Made by a program: the position numbers and the translations under genes. A DNA stretch of 23,185 nucleotides from an uncultured Clostridia bacterium (GTDB taxonomy: Bacteria; Bacillota; Clostridia; TANB77; CAG-465): the NCBI GenBank assembly GCA_934130595.1, contig CAKOYF010000019.1:1-23185 (forward strand). Reading direction: 5' to 3'. Below the pieces are notes generated by a model. The model was given only the letters and a program-made list of their open reading frames with translations. It was not told the origin of the DNA and ran no database searches. Each line of letters starts with the position of its first letter. Position 1 is the first letter of the stretch. Positions 8,249-15,616 of this stretch are shown here, piece after piece.

Positions 8249-9709
8249 TTAGATATTCTTATCTGGCATTTCTTCAGCTATTTTTCTAACAATTTCTTTA
8301 TCATCAAAATATAGTTTTTTACCATTTTCAACTTCTTGGTAAGTTTCATGTCCCTTACCTGCTATTATTATAACGTCACTTTTCCATGCAATTCTCATTG
8401 CAAATCTTATTGCTTGACGTCTATTTTCAATACATTTATATAATCCACGTGTTTGTTTAATACCACTTTCTATATCTTCAATTATTTTTGAAGGCTTTTC
8501 ATCTCTTGGATTATCTGTTGTTATTATAGTAAAGTCTGCTAATCTACCAGAAATTTCTCCCATCATAGCTCTCTTTTCTTTATCTCTATTTCCACCACAG
8601 CCAAATACACAAATTATTCTTCCTTTTGTGTATTTTTTTGCAGATGAAAGTATAGCTTCTAAACTTGCTGGTGTATGAGCATAATCTACTATAACTGTAA
8701 ATGTTTTATTTAGTTCTACAACTTCATTTCTACCAGGTACTCTTAATGCTCCTAAAGCACCACTTATAGCATCCATTTGAGCTCCAAATAGGCTACAAAC
8801 ACCAATTGCTGCAAGTGCATTATATACTGTAAATCTTCCTGGTATATTTATTCTTATTGTTTCAAGCATTCTATTTACATACATTTTAAATTCTACGTAT
8901 GAAGGATTAACTCTAATGTCTGTAGCTGTTAAATCTACTGCATTATCTAACCCATATGTTGCTTTCTTTATATCTATCATTTTTAATAATCTTGGTGCAT
9001 AAATATCATCACCATTTATTATTGCAAAATCTGATTGCTTAAATAATTTAGCTTTTGCTTCTAAGTATTTATCCATAGTTTTATGAAAATCTAAGTGATC
9101 TTCTGAAAGATTTGTAAATACACCTACCAAGAACTTAATTCCATATACTCTTTCTAACTCAAGTGCATGAGAAGAAACTTCCATAACTACATATTCCATA
9201 CCAGCGTCTACCATTCTTGCAAGTAGAGCTTGAAGATCTAATGATTCTGGTGAAGTTCTAATTGATTCTTCAGTAACTTTTCCATAGGTATTGCAAACTG
9301 TTCCTATCATACCTATTTTCTTTCCAGAAGCAAGCATTATATCTCTTATCATATATGCAGTAGTAGTTTTTCCTTTGGTTCCTGTAATTCCTATCATTTT
9401 TAATTTTCTTGCAGGATCTCCATAATATGTTGATGCCATAATAGCTAAAGCTATTCTTGCATTTTCTACTTTAATATATGTTATATCCTCTTTATACTCT
9501 ATATCTCCCTCATGTACAATTGCTACTGCACCTTTTGATATAGCATCATCTATATATTTTATACCATTGTCTTTGTATCCATTTATTGCAACAAATACAT
9601 CACCATTTTTTATTTTATTTGAATTGTATTCAATTTTATTTATTTCTTTATTTGTTTGACCACTAATTTCAACATTTGTTAAATTTTCTAATAAATATTG
9701 TAAAAGCAT
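8249..9709 (-). CDS. murE: MurE, UDP-MurNAc-tripeptide ligase (meso-DAP type)
   Basis: The 486-residue cytoplasmic ATP-dependent Mur ligase adds the third amino acid to UDP-MurNAc-L-Ala-D-Glu. Three Mur ligase domains are present: an N-terminal domain with NSNKIKNGDVFVAI; a central domain with the ATP loop GTKGKTTT (about 110-117) and SSHAL; and a C-terminal domain with VDYAHTP. DNPRDEKP (about 399-406) carries the DNPR signature that selects meso-diaminopimelate over lysine. A longer frame reaches 9745, but ATG at 9709 has GGAGG with 6-nt spacing, and the extra residues (WYNILVKWR) do not fit the family. A 58-nt gap separates it from pbp; I see no terminator there. Confidence 0.95.
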   Translation of the reverse strand: MLLQYLLENLTNVEISGQTNKEINKIEYNSNKIKNGDVFVAINGYKDNGIKYIDDAISKGAVAIVHEGDIEYKEDITYIKVENARIALAIMASTYYGDPARKLKMIGITGTKGKTTTAYMIRDIMLASGKKIGMIGTVCNTYGKVTEESIRTSPESLDLQALLARMVDAGMEYVVMEVSSHALELERVYGIKFLVGVFTNLSEDHLDFHKTMDKYLEAKAKLFKQSDFAIINGDDIYAPRLLKMIDIKKATYGLDNAVDLTATDIRVNPSYVEFKMYVNRMLETIRINIPGRFTVYNALAAIGVCSLFGAQMDAISGALGALRVPGRNEVVELNKTFTVIVDYAHTPASLEAILSSAKKYTKGRIICVFGCGGNRDKEKRAMMGEISGRLADFTIITTDNPRDEKPSKIIEDIESGIKQTRGLYKCIENRRQAIRFAMRIAWKSDVIIIAGKGHETYQEVENGKKLYFDDKEIVRKIAEEMPDKNI

Positions 9710-9767
9710 AATAAGCCTCCATTTCACTAAAATATTATACCACAATTGCCTATCACATGCAAATGTC

Positions 9768-11948
9768 TTATGGTAACTCGCTCAAATCATCTACACATTT
9801 TATAGTGACTATTGATCCTTTTTCAATTTGCTCATAAGGAGTTACATCTTGTGTTAAAACATAACCGGTTCCTTCTACTCTAACGTTTAATCCAACTCCT
9901 CTAAAATAGTTTGTTGCTTCTGTAGCTGTACGATTTCTTACATCTGGTACTTCTGCTTTTTGAGCTTCATCTCCATCTTTGTATACCATTATACTAGAAC
10001 CAGCTACTAGTGATGCTCCAGACTTTGGAACTTGTTTACTGATTATAGTATCATCTGAAAATTCTGAAGATAGGTTTAAAGTAAATCCACTATCTTTTGC
10101 AATTTGTTTTGCTTCTGCATATGTTTTTCCTGTAATATTTGGTATTACTACTTCATTGTTTTCTGTTTCAGAAACAGTATAATCTGTCTGAACATCTAAA
10201 TATTTTAGCACCTCATCAATTATTGAACCAACTACTGGTCCACAAAGAGTTGCACCACCGTGTCCTGATGGACCTTTTGGATCATACAGATTCATAACTA
10301 CAACTATTTCAGGATTACTTGCTGGACCAATACCAACAAATCCTGCTAGATACTTAGTATTATCTCCTCTTCCATTTTCACCAGTTGCTGTTTTTCCTGC
10401 TATTTGATAATCTGAAATTTTAGCAGATTTTGCTGTACCATAGTTTACTGTATCTACTAATGCACTCATTATTTCTGATGCTGTTGTTTCAGACATTATT
10501 TGTTTTAAAACTTTTGATTCAATTTGTTCATCATAATTACCTGATCCACTTTTAATTTCTCTTACAATGTATGGCTGAACTAAGTATCCTCCATTTGCTA
10601 CTGCACAGTAGTTTACTGCAGTTTGTATAGATGTTATTTGTATTGTTTGACCAAATGATGATGTTGCAAGATCTACATCACTCATTGACTTTTCATCGTG
10701 CATTATACCTGTAGCCTCGCCTGGCAAATCTATACCTGTTTTTGAGTCTAAATTAAATGCTCTTATATATTTCATAAAGGCAGCTATTCCCATTCTTTGA
10801 GATACTTGCATAAATACAGGGTTACAAGAATTCATAATTCCTTCTCTTAAAGATTCACTACCATGTGGATTATAATATCTCCAACATTTAATATCCCATG
10901 TTCCTACCTTTACGTAACCTGCACAATAGAAAGTTTTATCATCTATATTAACAACATTTTCTTCAAGTGCTGCTACAGATGTTATTAATTTAAAAGTAGA
11001 ACCTGGTTCCTGTGTATCTGAAATAGCTTTATTTCTCCACATTTTATTTAACTCTTCACTTCTTTGAGTAACAGTCATATCATCCCATTTATCTTTTAAT
11101 TCTTGAGTATTTGGGGTAAATGGATCATTAGGATCAAAAGTTGGATAGTTAGCCATTGCTAAAACTTCTCCTGTAGATGGTCTCATTATTACAATACTAC
11201 CATACTCTGCTATGTTTTCTTCTACTGCTTTACTTAGATATTTTTCTACTATTGATTGTATTGTTGCATCAATAGTTAAGACAACGTCTTTTCCATCTTC
11301 AGCAGCTATATATTGCTCTTGTGTAAATGGAGTCTCTCTTCCTCCACCATCAAAGCTAGCAACTATTTTTCCTGGATTTCCAGAAAGTTCGCTATCATAA
11401 TATGCTTCAACACCAGCTAATCCTTGATTATCTGTTCCTACAAATCCTAACACATGAGATAACAATGTACCATATGGGTATACTCTTAGCATATCCTCAT
11501 CTACACTTATACCAGTTATATCATTATTATTTATATACTCTAAAATCGCTTTAGATTTTTCTTGGTCTACTTTTGTTGCGATTGTTACACTAGATGTTTT
11601 CTTGTTTAATTTTTTTAAGATTTCATCTTTGTCTGATTGTAATATATCTGCTAAGTTTTGAGCAATTTCTTCTTTTTTATCTTTATTTACACTGTTCGGA
11701 ACAGCAGTAACAATATTTGTTGATATGCTCTGTGCAAGAATCTTCTCCCCTGTTGTATCATATATTGTTCCTCTTTTTGCTTCCACACTTTTGCTTCTTG
11801 TTTGTTGAGTATATGCTTTTTGTGAATAATACTCTGATTTTACTATTTGGATATAAACAAGCCTTCCAAATAAAACTACCATTCCCACAATACAAAGAAC
11901 AAGCATTACCAATACTCTTTTCTTTGTATTTATGCTAACATATGGCAC
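9768..11948 (-). CDS. spoVD: Class B penicillin-binding protein with two PASTA domains (SpoVD-like)
   Basis: The 726-residue bitopic transpeptidase cross-links septal peptidoglycan. Parts in order: membrane anchor (about 12-35), class B dimerisation domain with KRGTIYD (about 58-64), transpeptidase domain with Ser317 in STFK (317-320), SCN (374-376) and KTATG (519-523), then two PASTA repeats (about 599-659 and 664-721). Firmicute dcw PBPs with PASTA domains are SpoVD or vegetative PBP2B-like; only one is present here, so the symbol is tentative. GTG at 11957 lies inside the SD AGAGGTG; GTG at 11948 has 6-nt spacing and is preferred, as in mraZ. It pairs functionally with the SEDS protein in the same operon. 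Confidence 0.92.
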   Translation of the reverse strand: MPYVSINTKKRVLVMLVLCIVGMVVLFGRLVYIQIVKSEYYSQKAYTQQTRSKSVEAKRGTIYDTTGEKILAQSISTNIVTAVPNSVNKDKKEEIAQNLADILQSDKDEILKKLNKKTSSVTIATKVDQEKSKAILEYINNNDITGISVDEDMLRVYPYGTLLSHVLGFVGTDNQGLAGVEAYYDSELSGNPGKIVASFDGGGRETPFTQEQYIAAEDGKDVVLTIDATIQSIVEKYLSKAVEENIAEYGSIVIMRPSTGEVLAMANYPTFDPNDPFTPNTQELKDKWDDMTVTQRSEELNKMWRNKAISDTQEPGSTFKLITSVAALEENVVNIDDKTFYCAGYVKVGTWDIKCWRYYNPHGSESLREGIMNSCNPVFMQVSQRMGIAAFMKYIRAFNLDSKTGIDLPGEATGIMHDEKSMSDVDLATSSFGQTIQITSIQTAVNYCAVANGGYLVQPYIVREIKSGSGNYDEQIESKVLKQIMSETTASEIMSALVDTVNYGTAKSAKISDYQIAGKTATGENGRGDNTKYLAGFVGIGPASNPEIVVVMNLYDPKGPSGHGGATLCGPVVGSIIDEVLKYLDVQTDYTVSETENNEVVIPNITGKTYAEAKQIAKDSGFTLNLSSEFSDDTIISKQVPKSGASLVAGSSIMVYKDGDEAQKAEVPDVRNRTATEATNYFRGVGLNVRVEGTGYVLTQDVTPYEQIEKGSIVTIKCVDDLSELP

Positions 11949-11973
11949 ATATTTCACCTCTTTTCACGAAAAT

Positions 11974-12030
11974 AATAACCAAGACAAATCAAGCCCTACT
12001 ACATAATACTTAAAATTTGCCTTGGTTATT
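11974..12030 (-). other. Long hairpin in the ftsL-pbp intergenic region
   Basis: Arms at 11974-11989 and 12015-12030 pair over 16 positions; the one mismatch (11984/12020) becomes a G-U pair in the minus-strand RNA. The loop is 25 nt. The element fills the gap between the ftsL stop and the pbp SD. The short TTTTCG after it and the large loop make it unlike an ordinary terminator; an mRNA processing, stability or attenuation element is more plausible. Confidence 0.65.
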
Positions 12031-12037
12031 CATAAAT

Positions 12038-12541
12038 TTACAAAAATATATCCTTTATATAATTAATAATCTTATCCCATAAAGTAGTTTCTTGATTTAC
12101 TTGTACCTTATTAATTGACTCTGAAGTATCTATATATACGGTTTGACTGCTATCAGCTTTTTTCATTCCTAATTGCTGTTTAGCATAAGCTTCAATAGCA
12201 TTTAAATCTGTATTTTGATCTACTGCTATTTTAGATGTTGCAGCCTCTGATGAAGCTGTTTCAAGTTGACTAACCAATCTTTGTACTTCAAGATTTTTTT
12301 CATTAATTAAGCTAAATCTATATGTAATTATAACTGACATAGTAAATCCGCAAAGTATACATGCCACCATTGAGGCTTTTTTTCTTAGTTGTTGCTGCTG
12401 TCTTTTTAAATTATTTTGCCTAGAAATATTATTTCTTGCAACAGTCTTTGTATTTCTTCTACGTACATCTTCATTTGGTAATATCTTTCTTGCAGCAGAG
12501 CCATCTTCGTAATATATGTTATTTATCTTTCTGGCTGGCAT
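12038..12541 (-). CDS. ftsL: Cell division protein FtsL
   Basis: The 167-residue small bitopic protein has a long basic cytoplasmic part (about 1-55, Arg/Lys/Asn/Gln-rich), one membrane helix (about 57-76), then a leucine-zipper-like coiled coil (about 77-105) and the typical ending IEAYAKQQLGMKKADSSQTV. Sequence conservation in this family is low; the call rests on architecture and position between rsmH and pbp. FtsL forms a complex with FtsQ/DivIB and DivIC that activates septal synthesis. GTG at 12553 overlaps the SD AGAGGTG, so ATG at 12541 (MPARK) is preferred. It is longer than the roughly 117-residue Bacillus protein because of its cytoplasmic tail. Confidence 0.85.
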   Translation of the reverse strand: MPARKINNIYYEDGSAARKILPNEDVRRRNTKTVARNNISRQNNLKRQQQQLRKKASMVACILCGFTMSVIITYRFSLINEKNLEVQRLVSQLETASSEAATSKIAVDQNTDLNAIEAYAKQQLGMKKADSSQTVYIDTSESINKVQVNQETTLWDKIINYIKDIFL

Positions 12542-12582
12542 ATACACTTTCACCTCTTTTCTTATATACCACTATCTCTTTT

Positions 12583-12610
12583 ACTACAAATATACTACAT
12601 CAAAACTACA
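12583..12610 (-). repeat. Three TGTAGT direct repeats, 11-bp period, upstream of ftsL
   Basis: On the minus strand TGTAGT occurs exactly at 12605-12610, 12594-12599 and 12583-12588, each separated by 5 nt. The array fills the rsmH-ftsL gap and is followed at 12565-12573 by AGTGGTATA, a sequence also present in the mraZ operator. A protein-binding site read once per helical turn is a reasonable inference; no factor is identified. Confidence 0.6.
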
Positions 12611-12614
12611 TTTC

Positions 12615-13553
12615 TTACTTTATTATTCTTTCAAAAACTCTAAGTTTAGCACTTCTAGCTCTTGGATTTTCTTCTAATTCTTCGTCATTAGATACTATTG
12701 GTTTTTTATTTATAATTTTTCCATATGATTTATAATTACATACACATACAGGAAAATCTTTAGGACATGTACATCTTCCTTCCATTTCCTCGTAAGCATG
12801 TTTTACTATTTTATCTTCCAATGAATGGAATGTAATTATTGCTAATCTTCCTCCATCATTTAAAGATAATATACTATCTATAACTGCCTGCTTTAGTTTT
12901 TCTAATTCTTGGTTTACTTCTATTCTTATTGCTTGAAATACTCTCTTAGCAGGGTGTTGTTTTTCGTTTAATGCTCTACCTGGCATTGCTGATTTAATTA
13001 TATCTACAAGCTCAAAAGTTGTCTCTATCTCTTTATTTTCTCTTACTTGGCAAATCTTTCTAGCTATTGATCTAGAATATTTTTCTTCGCCATAATCACT
13101 AAAGATCCTATACAATTCCTCTTCTGAGTATTTATTTACAACATCATGTGCTGATATTTTATCTTCTCTATTCATTCTCATATCTAGCTTAGCATCATGC
13201 ATATAACTAAATCCTCTGTCGGCCTCATCTAGTTGATAAGAAGAAACACCTAAATCTAAAAGAATACCATCTACTCCATTTATACCAAGCTGTTTTAATA
13301 TATTTAATATATTTGCATGATTATCATGAACAGCTTTAAAGTTTCCAAATGGTTGTAATTTTTTAGATGCTGCTTCGATTGCATCCATATCTCTATCTAT
13401 TCCTATTAGCATTCCTGTTCCATCAAGTTTTTCTAATATATGATATGAATGACCGCCTCCACCTAGAGTACCATCAACATATATACAATTTTTTCGTATA
13501 TTTAAATTTTCTATACATTCATTTAATAATACTGATTTGTGTTTAAATTCCAT
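12615..13553 (-). CDS. rsmH: RsmH (MraW), 16S rRNA m4C1402 methyltransferase
   Basis: The 312-residue SAM-dependent enzyme methylates N4 of C1402 in 16S rRNA. The SAM loop DGTLGGGGHS (27-36) follows KHKSVLLNECIENL; GILLDLGVSSYQLDEADRGFS, the VFQAIRIEVNQEL helix and the C-terminal RSAKLRVFERI are family hallmarks. A CTCPKDFPVCVC segment (four Cys near 257-269) is common in Firmicute members. ATG at 13553 has GAGGTAA upstream. Its position after mraZ is the standard start of dcw clusters. A 77-nt A/T-rich gap to mraZ holds two copies of AACAAAAGAT but no terminator. Confidence 0.96.
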   Translation of the reverse strand: MEFKHKSVLLNECIENLNIRKNCIYVDGTLGGGGHSYHILEKLDGTGMLIGIDRDMDAIEAASKKLQPFGNFKAVHDNHANILNILKQLGINGVDGILLDLGVSSYQLDEADRGFSYMHDAKLDMRMNREDKISAHDVVNKYSEEELYRIFSDYGEEKYSRSIARKICQVRENKEIETTFELVDIIKSAMPGRALNEKQHPAKRVFQAIRIEVNQELEKLKQAVIDSILSLNDGGRLAIITFHSLEDKIVKHAYEEMEGRCTCPKDFPVCVCNYKSYGKIINKKPIVSNDEELEENPRARSAKLRVFERIIK

Positions 13554-13630
13554 TTTTACCTCGTCTAAAACTATATCTATATTTATACATCTTTTGTTTA
13601 TTATTTTATTTTTATCTTTTGTTATTATAT

Positions 13631-14062
13631 CTAAATGCCTAAATTTGACATTTGAGATGCTATTTTAGTTACATCAAGAGAATCTGATGAAGTATAATTG
13701 TCCCACTTTTCGCTGTCCCAAATCTCAACTCTTGTTGATACACCAACAATTACTACATCTTTTTTTATATTCGCATATTCTCTTAATACTTGCGGTATAT
13801 TTATTCTACCTTGTTTGTCTACTTCACATTCACTTGCTCCACCAAAGAAAAATCTAGTAAATGTTCTAGCATCCTCACTAGTAAGAGGCAATTGTTTTAG
13901 CTTGTTTTCAAATGTTTCCCACTCTTTTTTAGAATACACAAATAGGCAGTCATCTAGCCCTTTTGTTATGACATAATACTGACCTAAGTCTGTTCTAAAT
14001 TTTGAAGGTAAACTAACTCTTCCTTTAGTATCTACATTATGTCTGTATTCACCAAGTAACAC
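13631..14062 (-). CDS. mraZ: MraZ, dcw operon transcriptional regulator
   Basis: The 143-residue DNA-binding protein has two SpoVT/AbrB-like halves, each with the family motif: LLGEYRHNVDTKGRVSLPSKFR near the N-terminus in part and ECEVDKQGRINIPQVLREYA in the second half. MraZ forms a ring-shaped oligomer that binds spaced repeats upstream of its own gene and controls the cluster. GTG at 14071 lies within the SD AGAGGTG; GTG at 14062 has 6-nt spacing and gives the usual 143-residue length beginning at the LLGEY motif. GTG-repeat operator and promoter lie directly upstream, so autoregulation is expected. Confidence 0.95.
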   Translation of the reverse strand: MLLGEYRHNVDTKGRVSLPSKFRTDLGQYYVITKGLDDCLFVYSKKEWETFENKLKQLPLTSEDARTFTRFFFGGASECEVDKQGRINIPQVLREYANIKKDVVIVGVSTRVEIWDSEKWDNYTSSDSLDVTKIASQMSNLGI

Positions 14063-14068
14063 TTGAAA

Positions 14069-14110
14069 CACCTCTTTTCCACTCTATACCACCGTATACC
14101 ACTTCACACT
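14069..14110 (-). promoter_or_regulatory. Candidate MraZ operator: GTGG repeats at 10-bp spacing
   Basis: On the minus strand GTGG occurs at 14099-14102, 14089-14092 and 14079-14082, exactly 10 bp apart, as GTGGTATACG, GTGGTATAGA and GTGGAAAAGA. A GTGTG lies just upstream (14105-14109) and the SD GAGGTG just downstream continues the phase. MraZ proteins bind short G-rich repeats of this kind one helical turn apart. The array covers the transcription start and leader rather than lying upstream of the -35. Confidence 0.8.
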
Positions 14111-14111
14111 T

Positions 14112-14140
14112 ATTCTATTATAAATAATAATAAAAATCAA
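14112..14140 (-). promoter_or_regulatory. Promoter of the dcw operon
   Basis: On the minus strand: -35 TTGATT (14135-14140), 17-nt spacer, -10 TAGAAT (14112-14117). An overlapping TATAAT exists 5 nt upstream but has a poor spacing. The predicted start is near 14105, at the edge of the GTGG repeats, so bound MraZ would block initiation or clearance. Confidence 0.72.
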
Positions 14141-14242
14141 TACTTTCCTAAGAAAAAATGTAAAAAAAATAGCAAAAATAAGGTGGTTGAAAAACTATTA
14201 GTTTACTTAATTAGTCAAAAATCTAACAATAAAAAATGTTAC

Positions 14243-14279
14243 AAAAAATCTTCTTTTTTATTACAAAAGAAGATTTTTT
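14243..14279. terminator. Bidirectional intrinsic terminator after the cysteine desulfurase gene
   Basis: A perfect 15-bp repeat (14243-14257 with 14265-14279), 7-nt loop, has A6 and T6 ends, so a T run follows the stem on either strand. It lies about 130 nt past the cysteine desulfurase stop. The rest of the 343-base gap 14063-14405 holds the mraZ promoter and operator; bases 14280-14405 show no gene or clear signal. Confidence 0.75.
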
Positions 14280-14405
14280 ATGAAATATATGCGTATTGCT
14301 TTTTTAATTATTAACATAAAATTATATATTTATGGTAACACTATTGCAACAAACAAACATTTGTACGCCTTGTTTTTCTTATTCATTATTTTTGTTACAT
14401 TTATA

Positions 14406-15542
14406 TTATTTTTTTGCTTGTTTTTTATTTACTAGATCAATATATTTTTTTATAGTATATGCAACTTTATCCATTTCAAAAAAAGTATTTTTAGCTGATA
14501 AGCTTATTCTAATACTAGATTTTTCTTTTCCTATAGATTTTAGCACATGAGATAGTTCTTTTACATTAGAATTACATGCACTTCCACCAGAAACACAAAT
14601 TCCATTCATTTCTAAAAATAATTTTAATTCATCTGAATCTATATTTTCAAAATAGAAATTAAGATTGCTTCCTACTCTTTTATCTAAATCACCATTTATA
14701 CAAAAGCCTGGTATATTTTCTAACTTACTCATTAAATAGTTTCTTAATTTTTCTTCTTTTTCATTGTTAAACATTAAATTTTCTTGTGTATATTCTAAAG
14801 CACTTGCCATTCCAACAATACCTGCAACATTTTCTGTTCCAGGCCTCATAGTGCACTCTTGGTGACCACCATATAATATGTTTTCAAAATTAACACCTTT
14901 TTTTATATATAATGCTCCCACGCCTTTTGGTCCATTAAACTTATGACCAGATAAACTTAATGCATCATATTTAGAAGCGTCTATTTTCATATGTGGTACT
15001 GCTTGCACAGCATCCGTGTGAAATATAACGTTATTTTCTCTTGCAATATTTGCTATTTCATCTATAGGTTGAATAGTTCCTATCTCATTATTTACACACA
15101 TAATGCTAATTAATATAGTATCTGGTCTTATAGCCTCTTTAAGCTTTTTTACATCTACAATTCCATTTCCTTTTATATCTATATATGTTATATCATAACC
15201 TTCATCCTGTAATCTTTTACATGCATTTAATACTGCTAAATGTTCAAACTTAGATGTTATTATATGTTTTCCTTTTTCTTTATTTGCTCTTGCTATTCCA
15301 CAAATAGCCATATTATCTGCTTCTGTCCCAGATCCAGTAAAATATATTTCTTCTGGTAATACATTTAGCATCTTAGCTATTTTCTCTCTTGAAGTATTAA
15401 TAGCTTTTTTAGAAATCTTACCTAGTTCATATGGAGTTGAAGCATTTCCATAGTACTCAGTTAAATATGGCATCATTTTGTATAACACTCTGTTACTTAA
15501 TTTAGTAGTTGAACTATTATCTAAATATATGTAGTTATTCAT
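14406..15542 (-). CDS. Cysteine desulfurase (NifS/IscS-like)
   Basis: The 378-residue PLP enzyme of aminotransferase class V removes sulfur from cysteine as an enzyme persulfide for Fe-S cluster or tRNA thiolation. Visible residues: N-terminal YLDNSSTT, GSGTEADN (70-77), His101, NNEIGTIQP (151-159), HTDAVQA (175-181), PLP Lys201 in SGHKFNGPKG, and catalytic Cys323 in SGGSACNSN. GGHQECTMRPGTEN replaces the common GGGQExGxRSGTEN. No scaffold IscU, Rrf2 regulator or thiI is adjacent, so the sulfur acceptor is unknown. ATG at 15542 has a perfect AGGAGGTG. The start codon lies in an inverted-repeat arm. A terminator separates it from the 673-aa gene upstream. Confidence 0.93.
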   Translation of the reverse strand: MNNYIYLDNSSTTKLSNRVLYKMMPYLTEYYGNASTPYELGKISKKAINTSREKIAKMLNVLPEEIYFTGSGTEADNMAICGIARANKEKGKHIITSKFEHLAVLNACKRLQDEGYDITYIDIKGNGIVDVKKLKEAIRPDTILISIMCVNNEIGTIQPIDEIANIARENNVIFHTDAVQAVPHMKIDASKYDALSLSGHKFNGPKGVGALYIKKGVNFENILYGGHQECTMRPGTENVAGIVGMASALEYTQENLMFNNEKEEKLRNYLMSKLENIPGFCINGDLDKRVGSNLNFYFENIDSDELKLFLEMNGICVSGGSACNSNVKELSHVLKSIGKEKSSIRISLSAKNTFFEMDKVAYTIKKYIDLVNKKQAKK

Positions 15543-15575
15543 AATTTCACCTCCTATAATATATTATGAATAACT
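15533..15575 (-). promoter_or_regulatory. 13-bp inverted repeat enclosing the SD and pairing the start codon
   Basis: Arms AGTTATTCATAAT (minus-strand 15575-15563) and ATTATGAATAACT (15545-15533) are perfect complements; the 17-nt loop holds the full SD AGGAGGTG, and the initiating ATG (15542-15540) is in the second arm. In RNA this would expose the SD but pair the start codon. As DNA it could be an operator. The stem has only two G-C pairs, so its stability in the cell is uncertain. Confidence 0.55.
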
Positions 15576-15589
15576 CAATATATAAAGTG

Positions 15590-15616
15590 AAAAAAGAGTT
15601 GAAATCAACTCTTTTT
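15590..15616 (-). terminator. Intrinsic terminator after the 673-aa gene
   Basis: GAGTTG/CAACTC stem with a 4-nt ATTT loop on the minus strand, flanked by A7 and T6, so the stem can extend. It starts immediately at the stop codon of the gene ending at 15617. Confidence 0.8.

Noticed and set aside
14063..14314. Plus-strand open frame of 83 codons opposite the mraZ promoter
   Set aside because: It crosses the mraZ operator, promoter and the 15-bp terminator, is Lys/Asn low-complexity, and has no SD.
14281..14405. Small gene or RNA between cysteine desulfurase and its terminator
   Set aside because: Only a 17-codon frame without SD; no promoter or stable hairpin seen.
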